A DNA stretch of 8,752 nt from an uncultured Clostridia bacterium (GTDB lineage Bacteria > Bacillota > Clostridia > Christensenellales > Pumilibacteraceae): the NCBI GenBank assembly GCA_934277845.1, contig CAKQVV010000067.1, forward strand, positions 1 through 8,752, written 5' to 3'. Under the pieces are notes generated by a model that did no database searches, was not told the DNA's origin, and worked only from the letters and a program-made list of their open reading frames with translations. A program made the translations under genes and the position numbers. Numbering within the stretch: position 1 is the stretch's first letter; the number at the start of each line of letters is the position of its first letter. Of this stretch, positions 1-6,715 are shown one piece after another.

Positions 1-138
1 GTCCAGCATTGTGTCGGACAGGTAGTCGGACGTAAGATTGGCGACGATGCGCGACGCCAGCAGCCCCAGCGCCACCGAGAAAATCACCATGCCCGACGAC
101 CTGAATTGCCTTTGTCTTTTTTCGAGTAATTCCGTCAT
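1..138 (-). CDS. N-terminal fragment of a membrane protein, cut by window edge
   Basis: Only the first 46 codons are present; the frame is still open at position 1. The start is supported by GAGAGG about 8 bases upstream of an ATG on the minus strand. The peptide begins MTELLEKRQRQFRSSG, a basic amphipathic head, followed by a hydrophobic segment at about residues 16-35 (GMVIFSVALGLLASRIVANL), then SDYLSDTMLD. This layout, positive head and then a membrane segment, suggests a polytopic inner-membrane protein such as a transporter subunit, but no family signature is visible and I assign no function. It lies 31 bp after the CPBP protease stop with no terminator between them, so it is probably the third gene of the same operon. 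Confidence 0.7.
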   Translation of the reverse strand, partial: MTELLEKRQRQFRSSGMVIFSVALGLLASRIVANLTSDYLSDTMLD

Positions 139-169
139 AAGATTTACCTCTCGATTATTATACCCGAGC

Positions 170-1321
170 CTACGCCGGCCCCGACATGTTTATCGCAAAC
201 ACCATTATCCAGGTGACGATACATGCGAACAGTCCCAGTCCCAGATAGATTACCGCCGAACGTTTCCCTAGGAGTGGCGGGCGCGTGCGGTGAAGCGCAT
301 AGTCCTCTTCGTCGAGCGCGTTTTCGGCTTTTATAAAGTCGACGGCGTTTGCAAAAACGCTTGTTTTTGTCCGTGCTTTTACAAAATTTTCTGACGCGAA
401 TTGATCGTTGCCCGAGGGGGACGAAGTCGTAAAAGTTTGTTCCGGATTTTCCGAAGTTGCGGCGTTTTCGGTGTTTTTCGGGTTTTTAACGTCGAAAACC
501 AAGCCGGAACCCGCGCCGTGGCGTTCGCGTTTTACCATAAATCTGCCGATAAAGAACAGCGCGGTTACGCCGACTGCGAGAAAAACCGCCGTGCCGACCG
601 CGAGCATCGCATAATTTGAAAAAAACACGTCAAGAAACGAAGTGCCGGTAAATTCCAGAATCAGCGCGATAAGGTTGTTGCCGGCGTGGAGGAGCATGGA
701 CGCGAGCACGCTGCCCGACGAGATCGCGAAATAGGCGCACGCGCACCCGATAAAGAACTGATAGACCGTTTGTTCGGGATTCATGTGCATCAGCGAGAAC
801 GCCAGCCCCGACAGCAGTATCGCCGGGATCGTGCCGAATTTTTTGGTAAGCCCCGTCAGAAGCGCGCCGCGGAACACGAGTTCTTCGGCGACGGGAGCGA
901 CGATTACGGTGACGATCACGCAAAGCACGACGTCGGGGGCGCCGTCGAGCGGAATTTCGGTAGAAAAATTATAGCCGATTTTTTCGAGCAGCAACGCGAA
1001 CCATTGCGCCGGGAAGATAAAGCAGAACACGCATATAACCGACGAAAGCAGGCACAGCAGCATATCGTACCATTTCAGCATGCGCACGGGGAAAGCGACG
1101 CCGCGGTCGGTCTTTTTCACGTACAGGCGGAATGAAAGCAAAAAGCCCGCCTGAAGCGCCGCCATGAGAGCATAGTTCAGCACCGAAGAAACGCCCGTTT
1201 CGCCGCTTGCCGCGCCCGCAATGACGAGCACGACCGATCCGAGCAGTTGTACTCCGAGATTGACGAGTATCGCTATTAAATAGACCGCCGCGCCGCCGGA
1301 CGCGGAAAGCGTTCGTTTCAT
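170..1321 (-). CDS. CPBP-family intramembrane glutamic protease with C-terminal extension
   Basis: This is a 383-residue polytopic membrane protein of the CPBP (Rce1/Abi) family. The family is known for intramembrane proteolysis, in Gram-positives often tied to bacteriocin immunity or protein maturation; the substrate here is unknown. The signature motifs are visible: EE at residues 146-147 with R151 (VAEELVFRGALL), F175 and H179 (FSLMH), and H212 with N215 (LHAGNN). Membrane segments lie near 12-36, 47-66, 86-110, 130-144, 165-180, 186-206, 208-224 and 238-259. After the protease core comes a hydrophilic stretch of about 90 residues (261-352), rich in N, T, S and charged residues, and then one more membrane segment (355-378). 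That tail is not part of the standard core. The start has AAGGAG 6-7 bases upstream. It lies 81 bp after the MBL hydrolase gene with no strong promoter between, so it is probably co-transcribed. Confidence 0.9.
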   Translation of the reverse strand: MKRTLSASGGAAVYLIAILVNLGVQLLGSVVLVIAGAASGETGVSSVLNYALMAALQAGFLLSFRLYVKKTDRGVAFPVRMLKWYDMLLCLLSSVICVFCFIFPAQWFALLLEKIGYNFSTEIPLDGAPDVVLCVIVTVIVAPVAEELVFRGALLTGLTKKFGTIPAILLSGLAFSLMHMNPEQTVYQFFIGCACAYFAISSGSVLASMLLHAGNNLIALILEFTGTSFLDVFFSNYAMLAVGTAVFLAVGVTALFFIGRFMVKRERHGAGSGLVFDVKNPKNTENAATSENPEQTFTTSSPSGNDQFASENFVKARTKTSVFANAVDFIKAENALDEEDYALHRTRPPLLGKRSAVIYLGLGLFACIVTWIMVFAINMSGPA

Positions 1322-1402
1322 GGGTTTCTCCTTGTGTGGAATCGGGAACGGGAATTGACTCCCCTCTGTTATGTCCGGTTCGGTTTCCGTGCCGACAAAA
1401 TC

Positions 1403-2191
1403 TCAGGAAATTTCGTAAAGACTGCTCATTTTGTCGGGGGAAGCGACCTCTAACATAAAGTCCCTGCCCTCGGTTTTGCCGTGATCGAGAAGATAGTGTT
1501 TGCAGTATTCGAATGCAAGTTCCGGGTAGTTGTTCTCGCGGCTCAGGTGCGCGAGCAGAATTTGTTTTACGCCGCCGTCCACGAGTTTCAGCGCGCACTC
1601 CGAGCACGCTTCGTTGGACAGGTGCCCTTCGCTTGAGAGTATACGCTGTTTGAGAAACGGCGAGTAGGAAGCGTTGTTTTTAAGCAGCACGGGATCGTGA
1701 TTACTCTCGATGATCGCGAGATTGCTGTCGAGGAGTTCGCCGAGAGCCGTTTTGGGCATGATGCCGGTGTCGGTGGCGATCGTGACTTTTTTGCCGCCGG
1801 ACAACAGTCCGTACCCTACGCACGGCACGTCGTGAGAAAGCCGGAACGGCGAAACCGTGACGTCGCCGATATAGAAGTCGCCGCCGCAGTGAGTAAGCCT
1901 GTGCCGGCACTCGCCGATCCTGCGATAAATCGAGCCGAAACAATCGTCCTGGCAATAGAGTTTCGTTTCGGGGTGGCGGCGGCAGTATTTTTCCGTGCCG
2001 CAGATATGGTCGGCATGCGCGTGCGTGAAGATTATGTTCACGTCATCGGGGTTTGCGCCGAGAGCGGAAAGGCACTTCTCCACTCGCGTGACAGGAAGTC
2101 CGAGATCGACGAGGATAACGGTTTCCTCGCTCTGAACGAATATGCAATTTCCGGTGCTGCCGCTGCCCAGTACGCAAACTTTAAGACTCAT
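1403..2191 (-). CDS. YycJ/WalJ-like MBL-fold metallo-hydrolase
   Basis: This 262-residue cytoplasmic protein has the metallo-beta-lactamase fold and the length usual for the YycJ/WalJ family, which is linked in Bacillus and relatives to DNA exonuclease activity and to the WalRK wall-stress operon. The N-terminus VLGSGSTGN (7-15) is the family opening. Metal-binding motif THAHADH (56-62) supplies H57, H59, D61 and H62; further candidate ligands and active-site residues are H120-D121 (SHDVPCVGY), D141 (ATDTG), the ESNHD motif at 162-166, H190 (GHLSN) and H215 (AHLSREN). No walK, walR, yycH or yycI neighbour is present, so the classical wal context is missing here and the functional link is only by family. 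The ATG is fixed by the conserved N-terminus; no ribosome binding site precedes it (see promoter at 2201-2229). It probably heads an operon with the CPBP protease. Confidence 0.9.
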   Translation of the reverse strand: MSLKVCVLGSGSTGNCIFVQSEETVILVDLGLPVTRVEKCLSALGANPDDVNIIFTHAHADHICGTEKYCRRHPETKLYCQDDCFGSIYRRIGECRHRLTHCGGDFYIGDVTVSPFRLSHDVPCVGYGLLSGGKKVTIATDTGIMPKTALGELLDSNLAIIESNHDPVLLKNNASYSPFLKQRILSSEGHLSNEACSECALKLVDGGVKQILLAHLSRENNYPELAFEYCKHYLLDHGKTEGRDFMLEVASPDKMSSLYEIS

Positions 2192-2200
2192 AACTCGTAT

Positions 2201-2229
2201 ATTATAGCACTAAAAAGCGTCGAACACAA
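2201..2229 (-). promoter_or_regulatory. Extended -10 promoter of the YycJ-like gene
   Basis: On the minus strand a perfect TATAAT (2206-2201) is preceded by TGC (extended -10), with a weak -35 TTGTGT (2229-2224) at 17 bp. Start of transcription would be expected near 2194-2195, only 3-4 bases before the ATG at 2191, which predicts a leaderless or near-leaderless mRNA. Confidence 0.65.
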
Positions 2230-2308
2230 GTTTTTTGACGAGGAAAGAAAACGGAATTGCGAGAGTCCGGGGAAACAACGGTTTTATCGGGGTGCGTCCA
2301 TCCGCCGC

Positions 2309-2342
2309 AAAGAAAAGCCCGTCCTTTAACGGGAAGGACGGG
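2309..2342 (-). terminator. Rho-independent terminator after the GH3 gene
   Basis: A perfect 9-bp GC-rich stem (CCCGTCCTT at 2318-2326 pairing with AAGGACGGG at 2334-2342) with a 7-base loop is followed on the minus strand by CTTTTCTTT. It begins about 28 bp past the GH3 stop codon and separates that gene from the downstream YycJ-CPBP operon. Confidence 0.85.
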
Positions 2343-2369
2343 ACGAGCGGGTATCAAACCTTAAACAGG

Positions 2370-4511
2370 TTATTCCAGTCTGAAAGTGACGTATTCGACG
2401 ACGTCGGAGTTCGTGCCGATAAACGCGCGGAATTCGCCGCTTTCGGCTTTGCGGGTAAGGTCCGCGCCGTAGAACGCGAGCATATCCTCGGTTATTTCGA
2501 ACGAAACTACGGTTTCCTGTCCCGGCGCGAGCGTTACTTTTTTATAGCCTTTCAGTTCCTTGATCGGACGCACGGCAGAGCCGACGAGATCGCGGGTGTA
2601 AAGTTGTACGGTTTCGGTCGCGGCGACCTTGCCTTCGTTTTTCACGGTCGCGGAAACGGTGACGGTGCCGCCGCGTTTCATGGTGTCCGACGAAATTTTA
2701 AGGTCGCGGTAGCCGAAGGTCGTGTAGGTCAAGCCGTAGCCGAACGGATAAAGCGGACGCACGGGACCGTCGATGTAACTCGACGAATAACTTACGCGTT
2801 TGGTATCGTTCGCGACCGGCCTGCCGGTATTGTAGCGGTTGTAGTATATCGGGCACTGACCGGTGAACGCCGGGAAAGACGCGGGCAACTTGCCCTCGGG
2901 AGCGACTTTGCCGAACAAAAGGTTTGCCGCCGCCGAGCCGCCCTCGGTGCCGGGTTGCCACACTTCGAGGATCGCGGGCGCGGTCCTGGAAAGTCTTGTG
3001 ATCGCCAGCGGTCTGCCGCTGAAAAGGAGCACCGCGGTGTTTTTGTTTGCCGCAACCACCGCGTCGAGAAGTTCGTATTGAGCCGCCGGGAGTTCGAGGT
3101 CGAGTTTGCTGTTGCCTTCGCCGCTGTCGCCCTGCGGTTCGCCCAGCGTCAGGATTACCGCGTCGGAAGTCGCCGCCAGCGTGACGGCTTCTTTGATCGC
3201 CGCTTTGTCGACTGCCGCGCCTATAACGCCGCTTACGCCCTCGGCGTAACGCACGGACGCGTTCGGTACGAGTTTTTTTACGCCGTCCAGCACGGTAACG
3301 GTGTCGGCAGCGTCGCCGTAGCAACGCCAGATACCCATAATGTCGCCGGTACTGCCGAAAGGACCGATGACGGCAATGCGTTTTACTTTATCGGAGAACG
3401 GGAGTACTCCGTCGTTTTTGAGAAGCACCGCGGCTTTTTCGGCGGCGATTCTCGCGATTTCGCGGTTCTTTCGAGTGAGAACTGCGGCTTCTTCCGTTTC
3501 TTTGAGCGCTCTTCCGTGAGGATCGGCGAAAAGTCCCGCCTCTTCCTTGTTTCGAAGCGCGCGCTCGACGGCTTTGTCCACCTGTTCTTCGGTGATTTTG
3601 CCGTCTTTTATGAGTTTTTCCATACAATGCAGGTAGGTTGCGGACATCATTTCGACGTCGTTGGTCGCCATCATTGCCATATACGCGGATTGTTCTTCGT
3701 TTTCCGCAACGCCGTGAGTCATCAGTTCGCGGAACGCGTTGTAATCGGAAATAATCATTTTGTCAAAGCCCCATTCGTCGCGGAGTATGCCCTTGACGAG
3801 CCATTCGTTGCCCGCGGACGGAATACCGTTCATGGAGTTGAACGAGGTCATGACCATATCGACGCCCGCGTCCACGGCAGCCTTGTATGACGGCAGGTAG
3901 TATTCGCGGAGCGTACGCTCGCTCATGTCAACGGTGTTGTAATCCCTGCCCGCTTCCGCCGCGCCGTAAGCCGCGTAGTGTTTTACGCAAGCCTGCAAGC
4001 CGCCGCGATGATAACCTTCGACGTGAGCCGCAGCCATGTCGCAGTTAAGCAGCGGATCCTCGCCGGTGGTTTCGGCGATTCTGCCCCAGCGCGCGTCGCG
4101 CGCGAGGTCGACCATGGGAGAAAAAGTGACGTTGATGCCCATTGCGAGAGATTCTTTCGCCGCCATTTCGCAGCAGTCCGCCATAATTTCGGGCGAGAAA
4201 GTCGCGCCCATGCCGATGGGCAGCGGATAAATCGTGCGACAGCCGTGCACCACGTCCATCATGAACGACACGGGGATCTTGTGAGGATCTTCTTCAAGGT
4301 GCTTTTTCTGGATTTCGCGCACTTTGTCGGTGCCGCGGAAATTAAGCGTCGAGTGTATGCCGGTGAGATCGTCTTTTTTCAGTCCCAGATCCGCCATGGG
4401 ACCGGTTGCTTCCGCGCCCGCGCTGCCTAAAAAGAATTCGGCGTTCAGCTGGGTGAGTTGCATCAGTTTTTCTTTCAGCGTCATTTTCGCGACCAGCGAT
4501 TTGATGTCCAT
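2370..4511 (-). CDS. Glycoside hydrolase family 3, beta-glucosidase-like
   Basis: This 713-residue protein hydrolyses terminal beta-linked sugars, most likely beta-glucosides or beta-xylosides, by the retaining mechanism of family GH3. There is no signal peptide, so it acts in the cytoplasm on imported oligosaccharides. Domains in order: TIM-barrel GH3 N-domain (about 5-330) with D86, R141-W142, K177-H178 and the nucleophile D256 in IISDYNA; GH3 C-domain alpha/beta sandwich (about 360-600) with the likely acid/base E465 in the SGEG motif; C-terminal fibronectin-III-like domain (about 630-710) with ETVQLYTRD and the KELKGYKKVTLAPG stretch. This is the layout of the BglX type. The start has AAGGAG with 9 bases to the ATG. 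It has its own promoter and terminator and is therefore monocistronic. No transporter or sugar-specific regulator lies beside it, so its exact substrate cannot be told from context. Confidence 0.93.
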   Translation of the reverse strand: MDIKSLVAKMTLKEKLMQLTQLNAEFFLGSAGAEATGPMADLGLKKDDLTGIHSTLNFRGTDKVREIQKKHLEEDPHKIPVSFMMDVVHGCRTIYPLPIGMGATFSPEIMADCCEMAAKESLAMGINVTFSPMVDLARDARWGRIAETTGEDPLLNCDMAAAHVEGYHRGGLQACVKHYAAYGAAEAGRDYNTVDMSERTLREYYLPSYKAAVDAGVDMVMTSFNSMNGIPSAGNEWLVKGILRDEWGFDKMIISDYNAFRELMTHGVAENEEQSAYMAMMATNDVEMMSATYLHCMEKLIKDGKITEEQVDKAVERALRNKEEAGLFADPHGRALKETEEAAVLTRKNREIARIAAEKAAVLLKNDGVLPFSDKVKRIAVIGPFGSTGDIMGIWRCYGDAADTVTVLDGVKKLVPNASVRYAEGVSGVIGAAVDKAAIKEAVTLAATSDAVILTLGEPQGDSGEGNSKLDLELPAAQYELLDAVVAANKNTAVLLFSGRPLAITRLSRTAPAILEVWQPGTEGGSAAANLLFGKVAPEGKLPASFPAFTGQCPIYYNRYNTGRPVANDTKRVSYSSSYIDGPVRPLYPFGYGLTYTTFGYRDLKISSDTMKRGGTVTVSATVKNEGKVAATETVQLYTRDLVGSAVRPIKELKGYKKVTLAPGQETVVSFEITEDMLAFYGADLTRKAESGEFRAFIGTNSDVVEYVTFRLE

Positions 4512-4542
4512 TATTCTGTACTCCTTGTATTAAGGTCGTTGC

Positions 4543-4555
4543 GGGGATAGTCCCC
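4543..4555 (-). promoter_or_regulatory. Small perfect inverted repeat in the GH3 leader
   Basis: GGGGA-TAG-TCCCC is a perfect 5+3+5 inverted repeat inside the predicted 5' leader, between the promoter and the ribosome binding site. It could be an operator just downstream of the transcription start or a short leader hairpin. It is seen only once in exactly this form, so its role is inference. Confidence 0.3.
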
Positions 4556-4568
4556 TGCCCGTCTACCG

Positions 4569-4598
4569 ATTATACAACAGGCGCGCGGTTTTTGGCAA
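4569..4598 (-). promoter_or_regulatory. Sigma-A promoter of the GH3 gene
   Basis: On the minus strand TTGCCA (4598-4593) and TATAAT (4574-4569) are separated by 18 bp. Expected transcription start is near 4562, giving a leader of about 50 bases before the GH3 ATG. The -35 box overlaps a 5-bp inverted repeat (GCAAG/CTTGC, 4595-4615), which could be a regulator site. Confidence 0.75.
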
Positions 4599-4623
4599 GC
4601 GAAAAAGCCTTGCGCCGACAATC

Positions 4624-4648
4624 CCGCGCGCTCTGTCTGTTCGCGCGG
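4624..4648. repeat. GC-rich inverted repeat downstream of the zinc-ribbon gene
   Basis: CCGCGCG (4624-4630) and CGCGCGG (4642-4648) form a perfect 7-bp stem with an 11-base loop, about 85 bp past the zinc-ribbon gene stop. Neither strand carries a clear T-tract after it, so it is not a standard intrinsic terminator, though it may help end or stabilise that transcript. A second, AT-only inverted repeat (AAAAAAT/ATTTTTT, 4696-4713) lies closer to the stop. Confidence 0.4.
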
Positions 4649-4733
4649 AACCCCTTCTTCAAGAACGACTTTGATCGTTAAGTCTTAAAAACCCGAAAAA
4701 ATCTTTATTTTTTGCGTTTTCAACGGAAACTTG

Positions 4734-6239
4734 TCACGTGTTTTCGTTGGCACAATCGCGTTTACGGCGCGACCGGAACACGAGCGCGGTTATCGAAGCG
4801 GCGAGTGTGATTACCGTCAGCACGAGCGCGGCTATCGAGGGCGCGATCGACAGCGTTATCGTGGTTTGTGCCGACGAAGCGGATGCGTCGAGCCCCAGAA
4901 GATAGTTTTTGAGCAGAATCGATACGACGAGGTGAACGATCGCGGCGCAAAGCGAAACGATACTGCACGCGAGCATACCTGCCCCGCCCTTCTTTTTGCC
5001 TGCGGCGATCAGCGAGAAAGCAATCGTTATTGCCAGCGCGGCGATCAGCGCAACAGTAGTGACAAACGCGACGGTGCTTGACGGATCGGGTTTTTGCGCG
5101 GTCGTGCTTGAGGGGGAAGTCGTGCCGCTATTGACGCTGTTCCACCACAAATAATAGGTATAATAAGACACGTAGTTGTAAAGTCCCGCGGAAACATTGA
5201 GTTCGTAAACAGAAGTCTGATCGGTAATTTGCGTCACGCCGAACAGATTGCCGGCGACGAGAACGAGAGAAATTATCGCGAAAATCGTTGCCGCCGCCGC
5301 GCAAATCGATTTGCCCAGCACCGCAAGCGACAGGGCTTTTTTGCCGCAGGCGACGCGCTTGACGGTTATCGCCGCGACGATAAGCAACAGCGGCAGTATT
5401 ATCGCGGTCAACGCCGCGCCGTTGAGGACGGTGTTTGCGGATGCGGCGTTATTGCCGGACGTAACTCTGATCGCCACGCCGAACTGACAATAGATCGCGG
5501 CTGCGGCGAGCGCGACGATGCCCATGCTCCACGCCGCGTGTCCCGTCAGGTTGACGTATTTTTTATTGCGGACGCTTTTGCCGAACTTCACCGCGGCGAC
5601 GACGAGCATCACGAACGAGGTGATTATGCCCGCGGCTGCCGCCATCGTGGCGACGATATACTGGGCAAGAATCGGACCTGGGACGGGTTTTGCGAACACG
5701 GTTTTCAGGTTTTTGTAGCAATCGCCGAAGAAGTACATCGCGCTCATGTTTTCGCCGACCGAATACGTCGCCGGCAGACTTCCGCCGCTTGTCGCGTTAA
5801 GTTTTGCGCCCACGAAAAAACTGCAGATAAACGCCGTGAGCACCGCAGTCAGCATCAGCGCGGGCGAAACTATGTTTGCGATTTTTTGGTACAGAGAAAG
5901 CGGCGGCACGGCTTTCCCGCGGAATTCGTCGTGCTCATCCGGGCAGATTCTTTTGTTTTGCGTTCCCGCAGTTGCCGGCGTTGCGGTATTCCGCGCGGAG
6001 CGATTGATTATTTGTGCGCCGCACTTCGGACAAAAATCGCCGTCGGCAAGTTCGCCGCAGTTCGGGCATTTCTTCTTGCCGTCGGTACGTTCTCCGCAAT
6101 AGGTACAGTAAACCGCGCCTTCGTCGATAAGTCTGCCGCAGTTCGGGCAATCCTGCTTTCCGTCGGCGCGCGATCCGCAAACCGGGCAAAAAACGCCGTC
6201 GTCCGGGACCGCCGCTCCGCATTTGAGACACTCTTTCAT
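4734..6239 (-). CDS. Polytopic membrane protein with three N-terminal zinc ribbons
   Basis: This 501-residue protein carries three tandem zinc ribbons at its N-terminus, each with four cysteines in two CxxC knuckles: C4/C7/C18/C21, C31/C34/C45/C48 and C58/C61/C70/C73. A disordered linker (about 80-115) leads to a membrane domain with roughly eight hydrophobic segments, near 121-143, 190-215, 233-257, 272-293, 305-330, 388-412, 418-445 and 461-487. Between the fifth and sixth lies an extracytoplasmic-looking stretch rich in tyrosine, serine and threonine (about 340-385). The C-terminus is basic (RSRRKRD). Zinc-ribbon plus membrane proteins of this design are common in Clostridia and mostly uncharacterised; I do not assign a reaction. 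The start has GGAAAGGAG about 6 bases before the ATG. It has its own promoter and a 95-base leader, and is divergent from the AraC gene. Confidence 0.85.
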   Translation of the reverse strand: MKECLKCGAAVPDDGVFCPVCGSRADGKQDCPNCGRLIDEGAVYCTYCGERTDGKKKCPNCGELADGDFCPKCGAQIINRSARNTATPATAGTQNKRICPDEHDEFRGKAVPPLSLYQKIANIVSPALMLTAVLTAFICSFFVGAKLNATSGGSLPATYSVGENMSAMYFFGDCYKNLKTVFAKPVPGPILAQYIVATMAAAAGIITSFVMLVVAAVKFGKSVRNKKYVNLTGHAAWSMGIVALAAAAIYCQFGVAIRVTSGNNAASANTVLNGAALTAIILPLLLIVAAITVKRVACGKKALSLAVLGKSICAAAATIFAIISLVLVAGNLFGVTQITDQTSVYELNVSAGLYNYVSYYTYYLWWNSVNSGTTSPSSTTAQKPDPSSTVAFVTTVALIAALAITIAFSLIAAGKKKGGAGMLACSIVSLCAAIVHLVVSILLKNYLLGLDASASSAQTTITLSIAPSIAALVLTVITLAASITALVFRSRRKRDCANENT

Positions 6240-6269
6240 CGTATTCTCCTTTCCTTCGGTGTAAAATCG

Positions 6270-6329
6270 ATACGTTTCTTATTTCGTGCCGGAGCATAAA
6301 TAACAAACGGACGAGAACGAGAAACGTAT
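6270..6329 (-). promoter_or_regulatory. Structured leader: 10-bp inverted repeat
   Basis: ATACGTTTCT (6270-6279) and AGAAACGTAT (6320-6329) are perfect reverse complements separated by 40 bases, and both lie inside the predicted 5' leader of the zinc-ribbon gene. The distal arm is about 5 bases from the expected RNA 5' end, so the leader RNA could fold into one closed stem around a 40-base loop. This may be a cis-regulatory RNA element or a paired protein-binding site. No known riboswitch class is recognised. Confidence 0.4.
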
Positions 6330-6340
6330 GTTTTATTAAC

Positions 6341-6369
6341 ATTATATCGTAAATTTTATGCATTTGCAA
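6341..6369 (-). promoter_or_regulatory. Sigma-A promoter of the zinc-ribbon membrane protein gene
   Basis: On the minus strand TTGCAA (6369-6364) and a perfect TATAAT (6346-6341) are separated by exactly 17 bp. Expected transcription start is near 6334, giving a leader of about 95 bases. Confidence 0.8.
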
Positions 6370-6480
6370 GTAAAAAGCGATTATCGTCCATAACAGGATA
6401 AATCAGGTCGTTAAACTATAAAGCCGGATGGATCGGAATGCCGGGATTGCGTTGTTTTCGCCGATCGTCAAGAAAAAGCC

Positions 6481-6510
6481 GATAAACAGTAAAAGTATAT
6501 TTCTGAAACA
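6481..6510 (+). repeat. 30-bp imperfect direct repeat, upstream copy
   Basis: This stretch matches 7696-7725 in the same orientation at 26 of 30 positions; the core AAAAGTATATTTNTGAAACA has one difference. The two copies bracket the AraC-type regulator gene. It could be a regulator binding site or a remnant of an insertion. Confidence 0.5.
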
Positions 6511-6546
6511 AATGACACAACTAAAATGCTTACGGTTTCCCGTATG

Positions 6547-6559
6547 TTCCGCGGCGGAA
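6547..6559. promoter_or_regulatory. Palindrome upstream of the AraC promoter
   Basis: TTCCGC-G-GCGGAA is a perfect 6+1+6 palindrome whose near edge lies about 53 bp upstream of the -10 box of the AraC-type gene. Its position suits an operator. The regulator that might bind it is unknown. Confidence 0.3.
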
Positions 6560-6608
6560 AGTATTGTCGAAACTTGCCGGAAAAAGACAGGACGAAAAGC
6601 GCGGTTTG

Positions 6609-6617
6609 TGATATAAT
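6609..6617 (+). promoter_or_regulatory. Extended -10 promoter of the AraC-type gene
   Basis: TGA followed by a perfect TATAAT (6612-6617) forms an extended -10 element. No good -35 box is seen 16-18 bp upstream, which is usual where an activator or the extended -10 compensates. Expected transcription start is near 6624, a leader of about 92 bases. Confidence 0.6.
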
Positions 6618-6715
6618 ATGTTTAGAGAATACGACGCGGAATTGTTATCGGACTTTATACGGGAGCAAGATTTTGGCTTTGTTGCGATTTGTGTTTTTAC
6701 GGGACGGTGAGAGTT

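Noticed and set aside
2210..2241. Weak minus-strand hairpin (CGTCAAA/TTCGACG) followed by CTTTTT
   Set aside because: The stem has a mismatch and overlaps the YycJ promoter; the strong terminator at 2309-2342 already explains the end of the GH3 transcript.
2235..3890. 551-codon open frame on the plus strand opposite the GH3 gene
   Set aside because: It lies antisense to a clear GH3 enzyme and has a composition dominated by R, F, V, G and A as expected from the mirror of GC-rich codons. No domain is recognisable. It is a shadow frame.
5229..6299. 356-codon plus-strand frame opposite the zinc-ribbon gene
   Set aside because: It is Arg-, Ala- and His-rich, has no recognisable motif, and overlaps a well-supported gene with promoter and ribosome binding site. 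It is a shadow frame.
6431..6466. GATCGG/CCGATC inverted repeat
   Set aside because: Only 6 bp with a 24-base loop; too weak to separate from chance.
6428..6616. 62-codon plus-strand frame upstream of the AraC gene
   Set aside because: It has no convincing ribosome binding site, runs through the 30-bp repeat, the palindrome and the AraC promoter, and has no protein-family features.
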